Origin: Sphagnum compactum
Lineage: Eukaryota; Bryophyta; Sphagnopsida; Sphagnales
Length of the DNA stretch: 64,000 nt
Direction: 5' to 3'
Assembly: GCA_965153455.1 (NCBI GenBank)
Contig: OZ234494.1
Location: 26,713,354-26,777,353 of the forward strand
The notes beneath the pieces were generated by a model that saw nothing but the letters and a program-made list of their open reading frames with translations, did no database searches and was not told the origin of the DNA. Positions within the stretch are counted from its first letter, which is position 1. Each line of letters opens with the position of its first letter. Below are positions 26,511-37,518 of this stretch, piece by piece. The position numbers and the translations under genes are program-made.

Positions 26511-28419
26511 AGAACCTCTAGCAAAAGAACCTCTAGCTCACTTTAGCTTCTGCTGGCATCAATATGTAGACATATGTTATTTACACAAGTCTTTCTCTTT
26601 TTAAAATTTGAATACTAAGCTATGGCAATCAAACATGATCACAAAACCTTTCCCCAAAATGTGCCATTGAAACTTGATAAATACTCTTATTATTGAGGGG
26701 GTCAATCATCCCCAAGACTCTTGTAGGCCAAATGTCTTACCTTGAGAGTTGAGTTGGGACCCAATATGTCCACCCTAATTATGAATGTTGTTATCCAATA
26801 AACCCTGCCCTAATTGTTGCTCTAATATTACATTTCAGAATTCTTGGGTGATTCAACCATGTGAATGGAACCTTATTAAAAAGGTTCCAATTGGCCAAAG
26901 CCATGGAGACCTTGGCTACAAAGGGGTATTGTACACACCTTTAGCAAAACCTATAATAATATGTTAAATTTTTTCTGGGATGCATAGAGTTGACTACTTA
27001 GCAATTAAGATTTCACACTAAGTTTGGAGCTTTTTCTTGTCCATTTTGTACTAGTTGAATAATAGTAAAGATTCCACTTCCCCCTTGCATATGGGATGTA
27101 CATTGTAAAGGGCCTCGGGAGCAATGACTTTGTTGGTGTGCTTCTGTTATACAGACGCACTTGTAATGATTGAACATCTGAACATGATTCCGTATGTAAC
27201 CTTTCTATTCTGTGATGGAGAGTATCTGCCAAAACAAAGTTATATAGTGTGTCGTAAAGCCTCCGATGGTGGAGGATTCCGAGGACCCATATAAGGAGCC
27301 AAGGACAAGCCAGTAGCCGAGTGAATCCAGCCGTTCATCTTGGCAATCTCCCCCAATTGTCGGCTTCACCCAATATACGAGGGAATGTTATCATCAGTCT
27401 TAAACAGTGCACCAAAGCTATTCCACAATAGTGCCATTAGTTTCTCCCATATCCTATGCCCAAATGTGTGCTCATTTACTTCTACTATATATAGGCAAGT
27501 TAAAGGGAAGCATTTCCATAGAAGTAGTTTTGGTAATAAAAGCTTATATTTGGGAGAACAATATTAATTATTTTTTTGTGAAGGATACTCAAAGTGGCCC
27601 ATTGAAAAAAACACATTAAATTTTTGGATGAACCCATGATTAATTAACATGGATTGTAAATAGACAATTCACTAAAAATATATTATATGTATATTTACAT
27701 TGGCATGTTCCAAAACATTTAAATCACACCATGTAAATGATTTACACTTACAATATTTTACATGTCACCTATATGCTTGTTTACACTTACACTCACAACA
27801 TTGCTTTAATCCTTCACATTGAAAGAAATCTTCAAACATCAATATAAATCTATATTTAATTCAGATTCAACTAGTCTTTGATGCTTCATGCCACTCCAAA
27901 ATGAAAAACATTATGCAAATTCATAACTTGCACCTCCTTTTCATATAAAAACACACTCATAAGTGCAACCAAAGTTCAAAGCTTCAATATGCTCCTTTAA
28001 ACACTTCACCTAATTATAATTTGAGAAGCCACACCCACAAGTAGTTAGCTTTGCTTAGTGTTTACTTGTTGGGTGAAATTTTACCAAGTGGCGACAAAGA
28101 AAAAGGGTTGTTAGACCCCCAAAGGATGTTTTTGAAGAAAAAAAGACCTTATTTGGAGGTAGAAAGTGCTCAAGCCGCCATATTTAGTGATTGGTTTCTA
28201 GCTTTTAGCTACAACATAATGAAATTCTTAAAATTAGAAATTGGTTGTCACCTATAGCCAAAATTAAAACTTGTAGTTAGAAACCATTCATGACAATGAA
28301 CCACAATTATTAAGTTCCAGCTTGGTAGCTAATCCAATAAATCTTTTTACATTTTGTGGCAAGTGTGAGACAGTGGTTTAGGATGTTTAAACAATGTTAA
28401 ATTTGCATTTAGATTGAGT
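25711..28419. other. Intergenic or 5' part of decayed retroelement, no readable gene
   Basis: AT-rich DNA with (ATT)n at 25831-25850, (AAT)n at 26147-26170 and a (CT)n tract at 26477-26507. Short open frames have no motif. Its position upstream of the reverse-transcriptase relic and inside the same inverted flanks makes it a candidate for the decayed 5' half of that element, but no domain is readable. Confidence 0.4.
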
Positions 28420-30191
28420 GGTGTTAGAGGTGGATGCCTGTAACGCCTTCAATTCATTGTCGCAATCAACCTTTTATTAGGAGTTACAGTCTTCACCTGG
28501 TTATCTGGATCAGCTTTTCTCATTTGTTCGATGATCTTACCCATGCCCATCCCCACTATATTTTTTTCAAGCTTCCCAACATGGGGATTTCGTAATCATT
28601 GGAGTTAAGTACACAACAGAGGGACCCATTGGGAGGAGTGTTGTTTGCTTTAGTTCACCTTTGCGTTTTTTTACCTACAGCAACAGCCCACCCTACTTGT
28701 GTTTTCCCTTCCTTAGTGGATAATACAAATATAATAAGTCCTGCATCAAATGTGGTTTATACATTTTTATGGTTGCAAAAGGAGTTATCAACATTCAGGC
28801 TTTGAATGCAGTCAATGAAATGTGTAGTTTGGTCTCCACAAGGGTTAGGCCACTCTATATCACTTTCTCTTGGCTTTTTTACTCCCAACTCAAATTTTCA
28901 TATTTTGGGTGCATTGATGGGATCCACATCATTCTTTGAGTTGTTTACGTCTGGAGCTCTTCACGAAGATCTTGGGATGATATTTAGTTTCCTTATGCTT
29001 ATAGATCTTCAGGTGGCTTTTGCAATGCTTTCGTTGTGTTATGCTTAGCACCCGGGCTACTTACTTTGTACAGTGTTTTCATCTCTAAATATTTTGCAAT
29101 AATACATTAAATTTATTATTTATACCATAGTTACGTTGCAAAAGTTCCTTGGTGTGGGATCTTTTGGAGGTTCTATTGGTCACTTAACTTGTTGTCAAGC
29201 CATTCTTCTTGCTTGTTTGGGTAGGTTTAGCCTCCCTTTTGTGGTTTGGACTACGACCCCTGCATTCTTGGGGTTTTGCATTTGAACATTAATCGTTTTG
29301 CACTTGTCATTCGTTTAGACTCATGAAATTGACATTTCCCCATTCTAGATGGCATTCTAAAATGTTCGAGCCATGTTACCCCAAGTTGTTCATTCTCAAG
29401 TCCCACCCTTTGAAAGCCTAATGGTTTAGTCTTATCCCCAATTACAAGTTTTTTTGATGAATCGCCTACATGAGCAAAAATTTGTTTCGCTTCTAGTAAA
29501 CAATCCTTCGGATATCATGCAAACATGTTTTCGCTCATGTGTGGGTCTAGGGGTAGGCGTTTGGTTCTTAGTTTGTCCTACCACACCTGCATTTCGTTTA
29601 TCCTTAGCTCACTTTCTTACAACATCATGTACCCATTTTGGCTTGCCACATCCCATAGTTGCCCATCTTTCATAGTGTTAGTGTGATCATACCACTGACA
29701 ATCTATGTACCCATTTACTTCGGTGCCCTTGTGGGAATGAACATACAATAGCCCATGACACATTTTGGGATATTGTCATAGCTATTGCTTTGAAAAATGG
29801 AGCACATGTTAAGAGGAAGATCTCCCACCTTTTCCCTCGTCACACCTGATGATGAATGGATATCCTTATCACCAAAAATAGCTTCTGGACTTTGATGAAC
29901 ATTATCATTGTTGACTCAATTCGCAGAGATCTGGTGTAACGAGCATTGATGACGACAACACATGCAACGATGATGGTTGCTTAGGAAAAGACACGATCAT
30001 ATGTCAAGCGAGTAGCAAATAATAACATTGTTCCCCTTGCTATTAAGACGTATGAGTGTCTTCATTCTTATTTTGATTCATTTTTGACCACTTGTGCACA
30101 GATCACTATTGTGCGTCATCAACAGTCTTTTTTAGTCCCTTTGATGTTTGTTTCTTACTATCAACAACGCATGTCCATAACCCTACAATGA
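28420..30191 (+). pseudogene. Decayed non-LTR-type reverse transcriptase, possible endonuclease C-terminus
   Basis: Reverse transcriptase relic of a retroelement. Near 28431 a motif-A-like VDACNAFNSLS is readable. At 28609 TQQRDPLGGVLFAL matches the G-x-x-QGDPL-x-x-LF motif. Near 28712 FPSLVDNTNII stands where the catalytic (A/Y)DDT is expected, so both the finger motif and the DD box are damaged. Downstream, a Cys/His stretch (near 29690, THLLRCPCGNEH) and an R-M-D-I-L-I-T...I-I-I-V-D segment (about 29856-29920) resemble a zinc knuckle plus PD-(D/E)xK endonuclease, as in restriction-like-endonuclease LINEs; that part is inference. The frame is broken by frameshifts and many stops. Those from about 29845 on are three consecutive TGA, then TAA and TAG, each explained by C-to-T change of CGA, CAA or CAG. 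Confidence 0.65.
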
Positions 30192-30985
30192 GATTTGTAC
30201 TTGGTCGGGGTTCCTCATCTCTTCCACACATCATAATCAATGCATCTTCGTCACTAGCTGATTTGTGATAGATGACAACTCTTTTGTCTTAGGTCTTCTT
30301 TATTATCATTGATCGTCATTTTGTAACTATGGGTCCTATTTGCATAAGGTTTTTACCTTATTTTGGTCGATTGTTTGCTTTTGTCTTTTCTTTGGGTTGT
30401 GTCTACTTGTGCCCTCATTTGCCTTGTACTTTTGATGGATGGGCTCTTGTCCTTGATTTTTATCTACACGATTTTTTTTCTTTTCTACATCCCCTGTCCC
30501 TGTCTAGGTAACTACCTATGTCAGTGCCTAAATATCATAGGTAAAAAAGCAGGGAAATGCACTTAGTGACTACTAGGTAGGTAGATGATTGTGGATGGTT
30601 TGTACATAGCTAACCACGATGGTTAGCTATGTGATAAGAATACAAATGAATAAATGTTTCCTATCCGCACACTGTCCATCCTTGTACTGGTAGGTGCTCA
30701 GTTACTCTGGCTGTCTTGTGATCTAGAATTCCATTGCACTTCACCCAGTCACCCAAGAACGTCCTTTAGAGACTTAAGGACGACTAAATTTGTCATGACA
30801 TTGGTGTCGCATCTACCGATACCCAAGCAGCTTTGACACATCAAAGCACAACATTCCCGACATATTCACCTGTACTCAAGGTTGACATGTGCTCAAAAGC
30901 TTGGTGATACCAAGGTGCTCAACATCCCAATCACATTTGCCAATATCATCTATATACAATAACCATAAGATCACACAAACATGTT
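30192..30985. other. Downstream part of the decayed retroelement region, no gene seen
   Basis: A T-rich stretch (30.2-30.5 kb) follows the pseudogene and has open frames without motifs. From 30545 the sequence is related to the right arm of the 25-kb fold-back (separate entry). The rest is unassigned. Confidence 0.4.
30590..30730. repeat. Fold-back-family single-arm copy, with 29-bp palindrome
   Basis: Related to the right arm of 24958-25565 (shared AGGTAGGTAG, GGTTAGCTA, TGTTTCCT, CATCCTT..TGGT). It holds a perfect inverted repeat: ACATAGCTAACCA at 30604-30616 and TGGTTAGCTATGT at 30620-30632 around CGA. Diverged, non-coding. Confidence 0.6.
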
Positions 30986-31126
30986 GTACCTGACAACATG
31001 TTTGTGGTCATTGGTGACAAGAAGAGCCCCGGTGTTATCTATAAAATGCCCTTTGCTCGACTAGAGGGACAAGAGCCAACCCGAGGATGGACTTTTGGTC
31101 ACACTATGGCTTGTGTCTGCAAATGA
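30986..31126 (+). other. Unrecognised coding-like fragment
   Basis: An open stretch of 46 codons before TGA with more balanced composition than its surroundings. It includes VVIGDKKSPGVIYKMPFARL. It loosely recalls V-V-G-D-x-K-T-P segments of some glycosyltransferase-like proteins, but that is only a resemblance. It has no clear start and lies inside the decayed element region, so it may be a captured or residual exon. Function unknown. Confidence 0.25.
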
Positions 31127-31294
31127 CTCAGGTGAGTATATTATTATGTCACCAACAAGGATTACTTAAAATTTTCCTTGTCCAAATATTGATTTTTCAT
31201 TGACCAAATACTATTAGAGATGTAGTAATAATATTTTATTCATGCTTGAATACCTGGTGTGTGAAGAGACCAGCCAGAGTGAACCAGTGGTTTG
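31127..31294. other. Short AT-rich spacer, nothing recognised
   Basis: No coding or repeat feature is supported between the coding-like fragment and the right inverted flank. Confidence 0.4.
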
Positions 31295-31435
31295 ACATTG
31301 GGTTTCACCTTGGTAACCTATCCCAACAACAAACTGGGTCTTGTATGTATGTAGGCAGGATGGCTAAGTAAATGTATGTGGATGGTTCGTAGTACATAGG
31401 TAAGGGCTATGGGGCTATTGGTAGGTAAGTAATAG
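31295..31435. repeat. Inverted flank repeat, right copy
   Basis: Starts GGGTTTCACCTTGGTAACC and continues through GATGGCTAAGTAAATG and TACATAGGTAAGGGCT. It is the reverse complement, with divergence, of 25566-25710. The pair encloses about 5.6 kb holding the reverse-transcriptase relic. Confidence 0.6.
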
Positions 31436-31737
31436 TGAATTTTTTTATTGTGGAATTTCTGCTTTGAAAATATGATTTTAACTTATAGAAAGGATTTTTC
31501 ATGGAAAAGTCACCCAAAATCACCAGATTTCAATCAAATCTACCCCCAAAAATCAAATCACCATATTTCTATGATAAGTTCCATTAGGTAGCTGTTAATA
31601 TAGAAGAATCCATTTTTTAATCAAAAATTTCCACCTCTGCTATGTAGCCAAATTTCGGTAATTCTTTTTTCTAGGTGATCACACTTCAACTACATTAAAA
31701 AAAAAATTCCAAAAAATAAAATCACTCAGAAATAATA

Positions 31738-31880
31738 AAAATAGCAACTGAGTTAACAACCATGGTTAGCTGCAAAACTCTTGCCCAATGGAAAATTGTT
31801 TCTCGTCCACCCACCATCAATCCCTTATGGTGCACAGGGTGTGTGTTGCTTCAATCTGCCCCTAATAGAACGTCTTATAA
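31738..31880. repeat. Fold-back-family single-arm copy
   Basis: AGCAACTGAGTTAACAACCA-TGGTTAGCT followed by CAATGGAAAATTGTTTCTCGTCCACC and CTTATGGTGCACAGGGTG. It matches the right arm of the 25-kb fold-back in word order. Only one arm is present. Confidence 0.6.
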
Positions 31881-32639
31881 GGATGCATTACATTGTATTT
31901 TGGCATCATAATCCAATAAATTACACCTTGGATACTATAATGTTTTAATGAAAGAGGCGTAGTCACCAAGTATGTTATCATCCCAACTTACTTGAAGCGT
32001 ATACTCAAATGGTTGAAAATGAGATCAATCGCTCACTAGGTTGTAAGCATGCTTAATAACATGATTGCATAGCTTTAAACAAATACAAGTGCAACTTGTT
32101 ATCCTATGACTTTTCCTATCATACTTATCCAATTAAACAAAAGAAGCACCTATGAAAGGCTTTTGAAGTGAGATCTATCTCTACACTTGCAAAACCTTGA
32201 AGAGCATGCAGCAAATATAAAAAAGTAACTTCTTCTAAGAAATTTTTGGTCTTAACTTTTGAGGGGACGACTATGATACAATCATAGTCACACACATAAT
32301 CCGTAGCATTGGACCCACTACCCCCTCCTCCCAAAAACCATGGAGATCCTTGTTGCATTCTAAAATATGACCCTTTTCTTTCCAATTGTACCTCAAGAAC
32401 ACAACAAGCATGCATCATGCCCAATTATCAAATACCCACCTTGGGAACCGTCTTAATACATTGCACAAGGAAGTTGTAAGGTTTAAGTTTCTTTCCCCTA
32501 GGGAGTTAGTTTGGTGTAGGGAAGGTGAGAAAGCTTAGAATTGATGTTATGGAGTTAAAGTTTTTGTTCTTAGATTATGTAGCTTTGTCACAAAAGGTCT
32601 AAAGTGCAATGATTATAATCAAGCTTTAGGTTTGGAGCT
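31881..32639. other. Intergenic DNA, no gene recognised
   Basis: An open frame of 99 codons on the minus strand (32125-32424) has no motif I know. It overlaps nothing else and is probably remnant transposon DNA. Confidence 0.35.
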
Positions 32640-33092
32640 CAGATTATGGAGGCCAGTGATTGATATCGTTCGGATGCAAGAGTACAATGTTGGCACGCCA
32701 CACACAACCTGTGAACAAGCCACATTTTGCCAACCTTTTCAAAGAAGAAAACCGGTAGGCACAAAATGGATTATGCAAGGGGAGAGGTCTCCCAAGGTTG
32801 CCAAGTATCTGAAGCACTTACAGTACTGATCTTTGACACACATTTCGCCTTGTTTAGCAAGAGCTCACTTGATTTCAGAAACTTTTAGGTTTTAGACAGC
32901 TTTCTGTGACTCGAACAAAAGCTATCAACAAACTCAATTCTCAAGGGTTGGTCTGAAGGTGTTTGGTGCACTACAAAATGTTGGTTGTTCATGAGAAGTG
33001 GACACGTTTGAGGTTGTCTATCCACTAACTCACACGGTACTCCAAGTATTGATTTGCTCATGGCCTGAGATGTTCATACTCTTAGATGACTT
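32640..33092 (+). pseudogene. Ty1/copia polymerase remnant
   Basis: Near 32673 the frame reads MQEYNV and at 32749-32772 RRKPVGTKWI. In Ty1/copia polyproteins the integrase-to-RT junction reads M-Q-E-E-Y-N ... G-R-K-P-V-G-(C/T)-K-W-I, so spacing and residues fit. Near 33010, EVVYPLTHTVLQVLI resembles the following E-V-(F)-A-P-V-x-R-L-x-T-V-R-V-L-I block. Stops and frameshifts separate the pieces. LTRs were not identified. Called on motif resemblance only. Confidence 0.4.
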
Positions 33093-36000
33093 TGTGGACA
33101 ATGAGAAATAGAAGGGAAAACCATGGATATTAGAGGATGATATTGGGCAACAATGTAAGGGGAACACAAGGTGCAAAATAAGTTAATGAGTTTAAGGTTC
33201 AAGGATTGATAACCTATATGGATGAAAATTTCAATCATCCACCCAAGTTATTTAAATTTGAAAATTCACTACCCAACCCATAAGGGTCTAGTCTGTTCTT
33301 TGGATGATACCTACCAAGTGGGTAGGTTCTCTAACCAGTTTTTCTTTTAGTAAATTCAATAATCGATAGGTATATTATTAATAATCAAAGGATAACTTTA
33401 TTGTTAACCAGGTGTTAGACTTTCAATAACTGGTCAATATTGGTAATAACTCAAATTGAAAATTTATTTGTTGATTGTGAATTCTCAAGACTGCCATGAT
33501 TTGCTCTTGGGATGATGGTATACTCTGAATTTTTCTTGTAATGAAAAATTCTTGTTCATTGTGTACTTGAACCATGTATTGAAATCCGACAATTTTAAAG
33601 GATGTCCTTGAATTTTTTCTCCGTTCTTGGTGATTTTTTCAAAAAGTCCATTGAATTTGTGACCAAAAATGCCAATGTCTTTTGGAAAAGTGTGAAATTT
33701 GGCACAAAAATAAATACTAGGGTATGCCTTGAGTATATTAAGTCAAGGTGCCAAAGGGTTTCATCTATCTTTGCCAATTTTTTTCCAATTAAGATAATTT
33801 TTGATGTCATGAGTTCATGTTGGAAAAGGCCAATTTCACAATTAATTGCATTTCCCACTTGCCAATGTGCCACACTAGGCCATCACATATGTATATTTAA
33901 ATTTACCCAACCACCATATTCCCATAAGATAAAAGTAAGGTACAAATATTTAGTCCTACCCTTACTTGTACCCAAAATGATAGATTTGAAAGTCGGTATA
34001 GTTTCATCCTTAGTAGGATCAGATGGACAAAGACATCAAATCAACCAAGGGTCTTAAATGCAAGTTATACAAGAATATTACTCCATTTCTTCTTTTTTTT
34101 CTCTCTCTCTGCCCTCAGCCCAATCCATATATATCCGGAAAAATTGTTGGTGAAGCCCAAAACACATTTGTGTGTGTGATTGTTACTTCTATTAATTAGA
34201 TGAGGACCCATTTTGATTGGGTCATTATCCGAAAGAAAGAAAAAAATTTGAAACTTTTGAAGCTCATCAAAATAAAAGTTTTTACATGAAGATGTAGTGT
34301 CTCCACTTTGGCCCACCTATGTACACGAGAAGGGGAGAACTTTGGGCAAACCGTAAGGGATAAAAGTGTGGTGCTATTGGGAGCACCCTTGAAAACATAA
34401 TTTGGAACATGGAAGAACACATTGAGAACACATGGGAACCAAAATAAAATTAATGCCCACACATTCCCTAAGGGAAAAAGATGCGTCTTCCTACATGTTC
34501 AATCATCTCATTGACTGCTCTATTCCTAAAACTGAACTGGTTGTCATCATTTTTGGCCTGAACTAATACCCCGTCAAGAAGAGTGTGCACACACATTGTG
34601 CACGTTTTGGGCATGTTCGACACTCTCTACATGCTCAAAACCAGCATAATCAGGGTCACAAACGTGTTTGGGCTTGGCCACACACATCTTAAGCTGGCAA
34701 TTGGGCAGACGGGGGAAAGGAAATGCAGCACTATTTATGTACTGCCAGCATTTGAGACCCTTGGCTGATTTTAATGTCTTCCAATTTGAACTCTGCAGGT
34801 GTTTTTGAGATGTGGATAACCTTAGGTGCCTGAGTTCTTGTGAATCATCTTATACGGATCTTATACGGTTTCGTTGTTACAAAGGTGAATTCATGATCCC
34901 TATATCCAATTGATTCAACTGGTTCACAACTCAACATTTGTCCTTTTGACTAACCCCAATCCAAGAGGTTGAAAACGTTGGTTAGTAAGAACCGTGGAGG
35001 TTCTAAAAACATTTCCCTTCCTCTTTTTTGGTTTCTACATTGGGCCCTTTTTAGCAATCATCCAAGTCTTTAGGAGCAAATATGAGGGGGGCTTTCAAAG
35101 TTGAACTCAACTCCGTGCTTGTTCCAATTCTAATAGTTTGAAACCCGGAGCTCTTCATTTCTTTCCTATGCTATATATATATATATATATATAGTATTAT
35201 ATACATCATAGGGGTTTTGTTTCAGAATCATCCACCTCTTTAGGATGTATGTGAAGGCCGGTTTCAGGGTCCAACTCAACTCTGCTTGTTCTGGCAAGGG
35301 CCTTTCAAGGGTGTATTCAACTCTGTGCTTGCTCCAGTTTTTGTTCTGATAGTGCATCCCCACACCTTGGCTAATACAACATCTAAGGATTATCTTTATA
35401 TGAAGACAAGCCCTCTCATTTCTCCATTGCCAACTAATGGATTTAGTTCGGTTTAGGTTAAACCCTAAACCCTGCACACTTAACCAAAGTTTGCTTTTTT
35501 TTTCAAACCTTAAACAAAGGAAAGGTATTGACTTTGGCCACTCAAAGTTTTTACATACTTTCACCTAAGCTCACCTGCACCTATGCAGACTTGCATGATT
35601 ACAAGACAATTTGTAGTCCAGATGGTCAACAACTTTTAGTGGGAATGGGGCAAATTCTCATCTTAGTTTGTTCCACAAGAGTCCAGACACTATTGGCCAC
35701 AAGATACGACAAATACATGAGAAAAACTCCTGAAAACATGGAAAAATATATTAGTAATTGCAAAAAATGGAGCGAAAGGGTCAATGACATGGGTCCCATG
35801 TTTCAATCAAGAATGGATCAGAATCATAGATGAACTCCCAAAAAGAAAACAACAACATCATTCAAGAAAAAAAGAGAAAGCAGAGGCAAAAGGCAAAAAC
35901 TACAATCTAGTCTAAAATGGGTGTCTAGAATGGGGGCTAGAACACCCACATGGCCTCAACTACTTACTAGCCTTGGGATCTTGCTCCATAAAGGCCAAAA

Positions 36001-36600
36001 GATAATACACAAAGGAAACTTTATTTGCATGCTATCCCTCCACAACCCTTAATGAGTTAGCAGGTGTAAGATCCCTCCTACTCCTAAAATCCCACTCTCC
36101 AACCCCTCTTGTAGGGTGTTTGCTACCAATATTGAAATACCAGGTGCAACCCTACATACCACCAGACCAACACTCATTTGAACCTATCCATTTGCAAAAT
36201 TTGTCACATTTTTTACATGGATTTTAGTTTGGAAGCACATATTAAAGGAGTTTTTCACTTTTCACACACGGGTTCAAGAAGCATGTCACCATTTAATGCA
36301 AAATCCCCCCATTCGGATGCCCACAATTGATGCATTGTAAGAAAATTGGGAGCAACAAAAGAGACATTGGTCTCTACTAGGCTGATATTGGTAATAAGAC
36401 TGGTATTGTCTCGAGTCATACTAGAGTGGTAGGGTCTTTGATACCCGTATTGATACCAGTTGCAATCTATTATCAGACCCACACAGATTTGAACATGCCA
36501 TTAGAAGAAAAAAAGCAAAGCCAATTTGCAATGAGTTCGCTTGTTTGCTTTGGTTAGCTAGTTTGGTACTATGAAGAAGACCACCACCGCACAAGGTTCT
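33093..36600. other. Intergenic DNA, no gene supported
   Basis: The longest open frame (33602-34057, 151 codons, +) overlaps a 92-codon frame on the other strand and has no motif. 34.58-34.76 kb loosely shares words with 21.24-21.50 kb. Near 35050-35160 and 35225-35345 a segment with CAACTC(T/C)G(T)GCTTG is repeated. A (TA)n run lies at 35172-35193. A double plant-telomere-like word AAACCCTAAACCCTG lies near 35460. No gene. Confidence 0.45.
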
Positions 36601-37145
36601 AAAAAATAGTCCCCGCAGTGTTTGACTCCTAGGGAAATCCGCCGGGACCACACCGCCTCTTTTTCTCCCGAAGGTACCCACCCCCGTGAAAACGGAAGAA
36701 CCGGACGGTCTTCTTCCTCCTACCCAGTCGTCCGCCCGTCTTCTCCCCTCTTCGCTCCGCTTCCCACTACTCGTCCTGACAGTCAACAAGGCGTGACGCG
36801 CGAAAGGCGTGGCGTAATGGGGGAGAAAGGAGCTGTGCGGGGGCCACTACTTTCCCCCGTTTCGGCGGACCGGCGTTGACGATCGACCCAAAAGCTTTGA
36901 TCAATTTCCACGCACGCACGCCCGCCGCGCATCATTCCTTTGAAAGCATCCTTATAATAGTTTAGATCCTCTTCCTCATCACACTCTCGTCGACCTCCCC
37001 ACGTTGAAATTCGCAAACAAAATTTCCTCACACCTCACAACATTCCCACAAACTCCTCCACATCTCGTGCTTTTCGTAGCACAAGCGCACTTGTCATAGC
37101 TACTCGTTGTTTGTGATCGTCGACGTGTTATTAGTGTCGTGGAAG
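36601..37145 (+). promoter_or_regulatory. WRKY gene promoter with W-boxes, TATA-like box and leader exon
   Basis: Base composition changes sharply to GC- and CpG-rich at about 36.6 kb. W-box cores, the WRKY binding site TTGAC(C/T), occur at 36622-36627 (TTGACT) and 36781-36786 (reverse, AGTCAA). A third TTGAC core lies at 36876-36880. A TATA-like TTATAATAG lies at 36952, followed by pyrimidine-rich DNA suited to a 5' leader from about 36985. The W-boxes suggest auto- or cross-regulation by WRKY proteins, which is known for this family. The TSS is inferred. Confidence 0.5.
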
Positions 37146-37454
37146 GTAACGCATGTCTTGTTTTTGCGCTGCTACCACGTCTAGATCATCCGCCTCGGTT
37201 TCGTCGATTGATCCATGCCTCGGGGTTTCTTCGATTGATCGACGTCGTTGAGACTAGGTTTCTTCCGGTGCTGCATAATTCTATAGCGGTCTCTAGTGTA
37301 GTTTGAAAAATTATATGTACACGCCGCGGGTTCGATCGCGTGACAAGACGTGATTTTTTTTTTCCCCCCTTCTTTTTCTTCTTCTTCTTTTTGGTGGGAT
37401 CTGAAAGCAAAGTCCCCTTGGAAAAAGTTCAAGCATAACCGGCTTTGTTTACAG
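37146..37454 (+). other. Putative intron in the WRKY 5' leader
   Basis: GGAAG|GTAACG at 37146 and GTTTACAG at 37454 form a consensus donor and acceptor enclosing 309 bp of T-rich sequence. Splicing it would remove several upstream ATGs. Inferred from consensus only. Confidence 0.4.
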
Positions 37455-37457
37455 ACT

Positions 37458-37475
37458 TTGCTAATATATTAGCAA
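37458..37475. promoter_or_regulatory. Perfect 18-bp palindrome in the WRKY leader
   Basis: TTGCTAATATATTAGCAA is its own reverse complement and lies 43 bp before the start codon. In RNA it would form a short hairpin close to the start site; in DNA it could be a dimer binding site. Function unknown. Confidence 0.6.
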
Positions 37476-37518
37476 CTAAGATCGTTCCTGCTCAAGGATT
37501 CCGCCGAGATCTCGGAAC

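Noticed and set aside
30329-30566. Phe/Leu-rich overlapping frames downstream of the RT relic
   Set aside because: T-rich composition only, with two overlapping frames of similar length and no motif.
33602-34057. 151-codon plus-strand open frame
   Set aside because: No motif, no splice or promoter context, overlaps a similar-length antisense frame in AT-rich DNA. Not supported as a gene.
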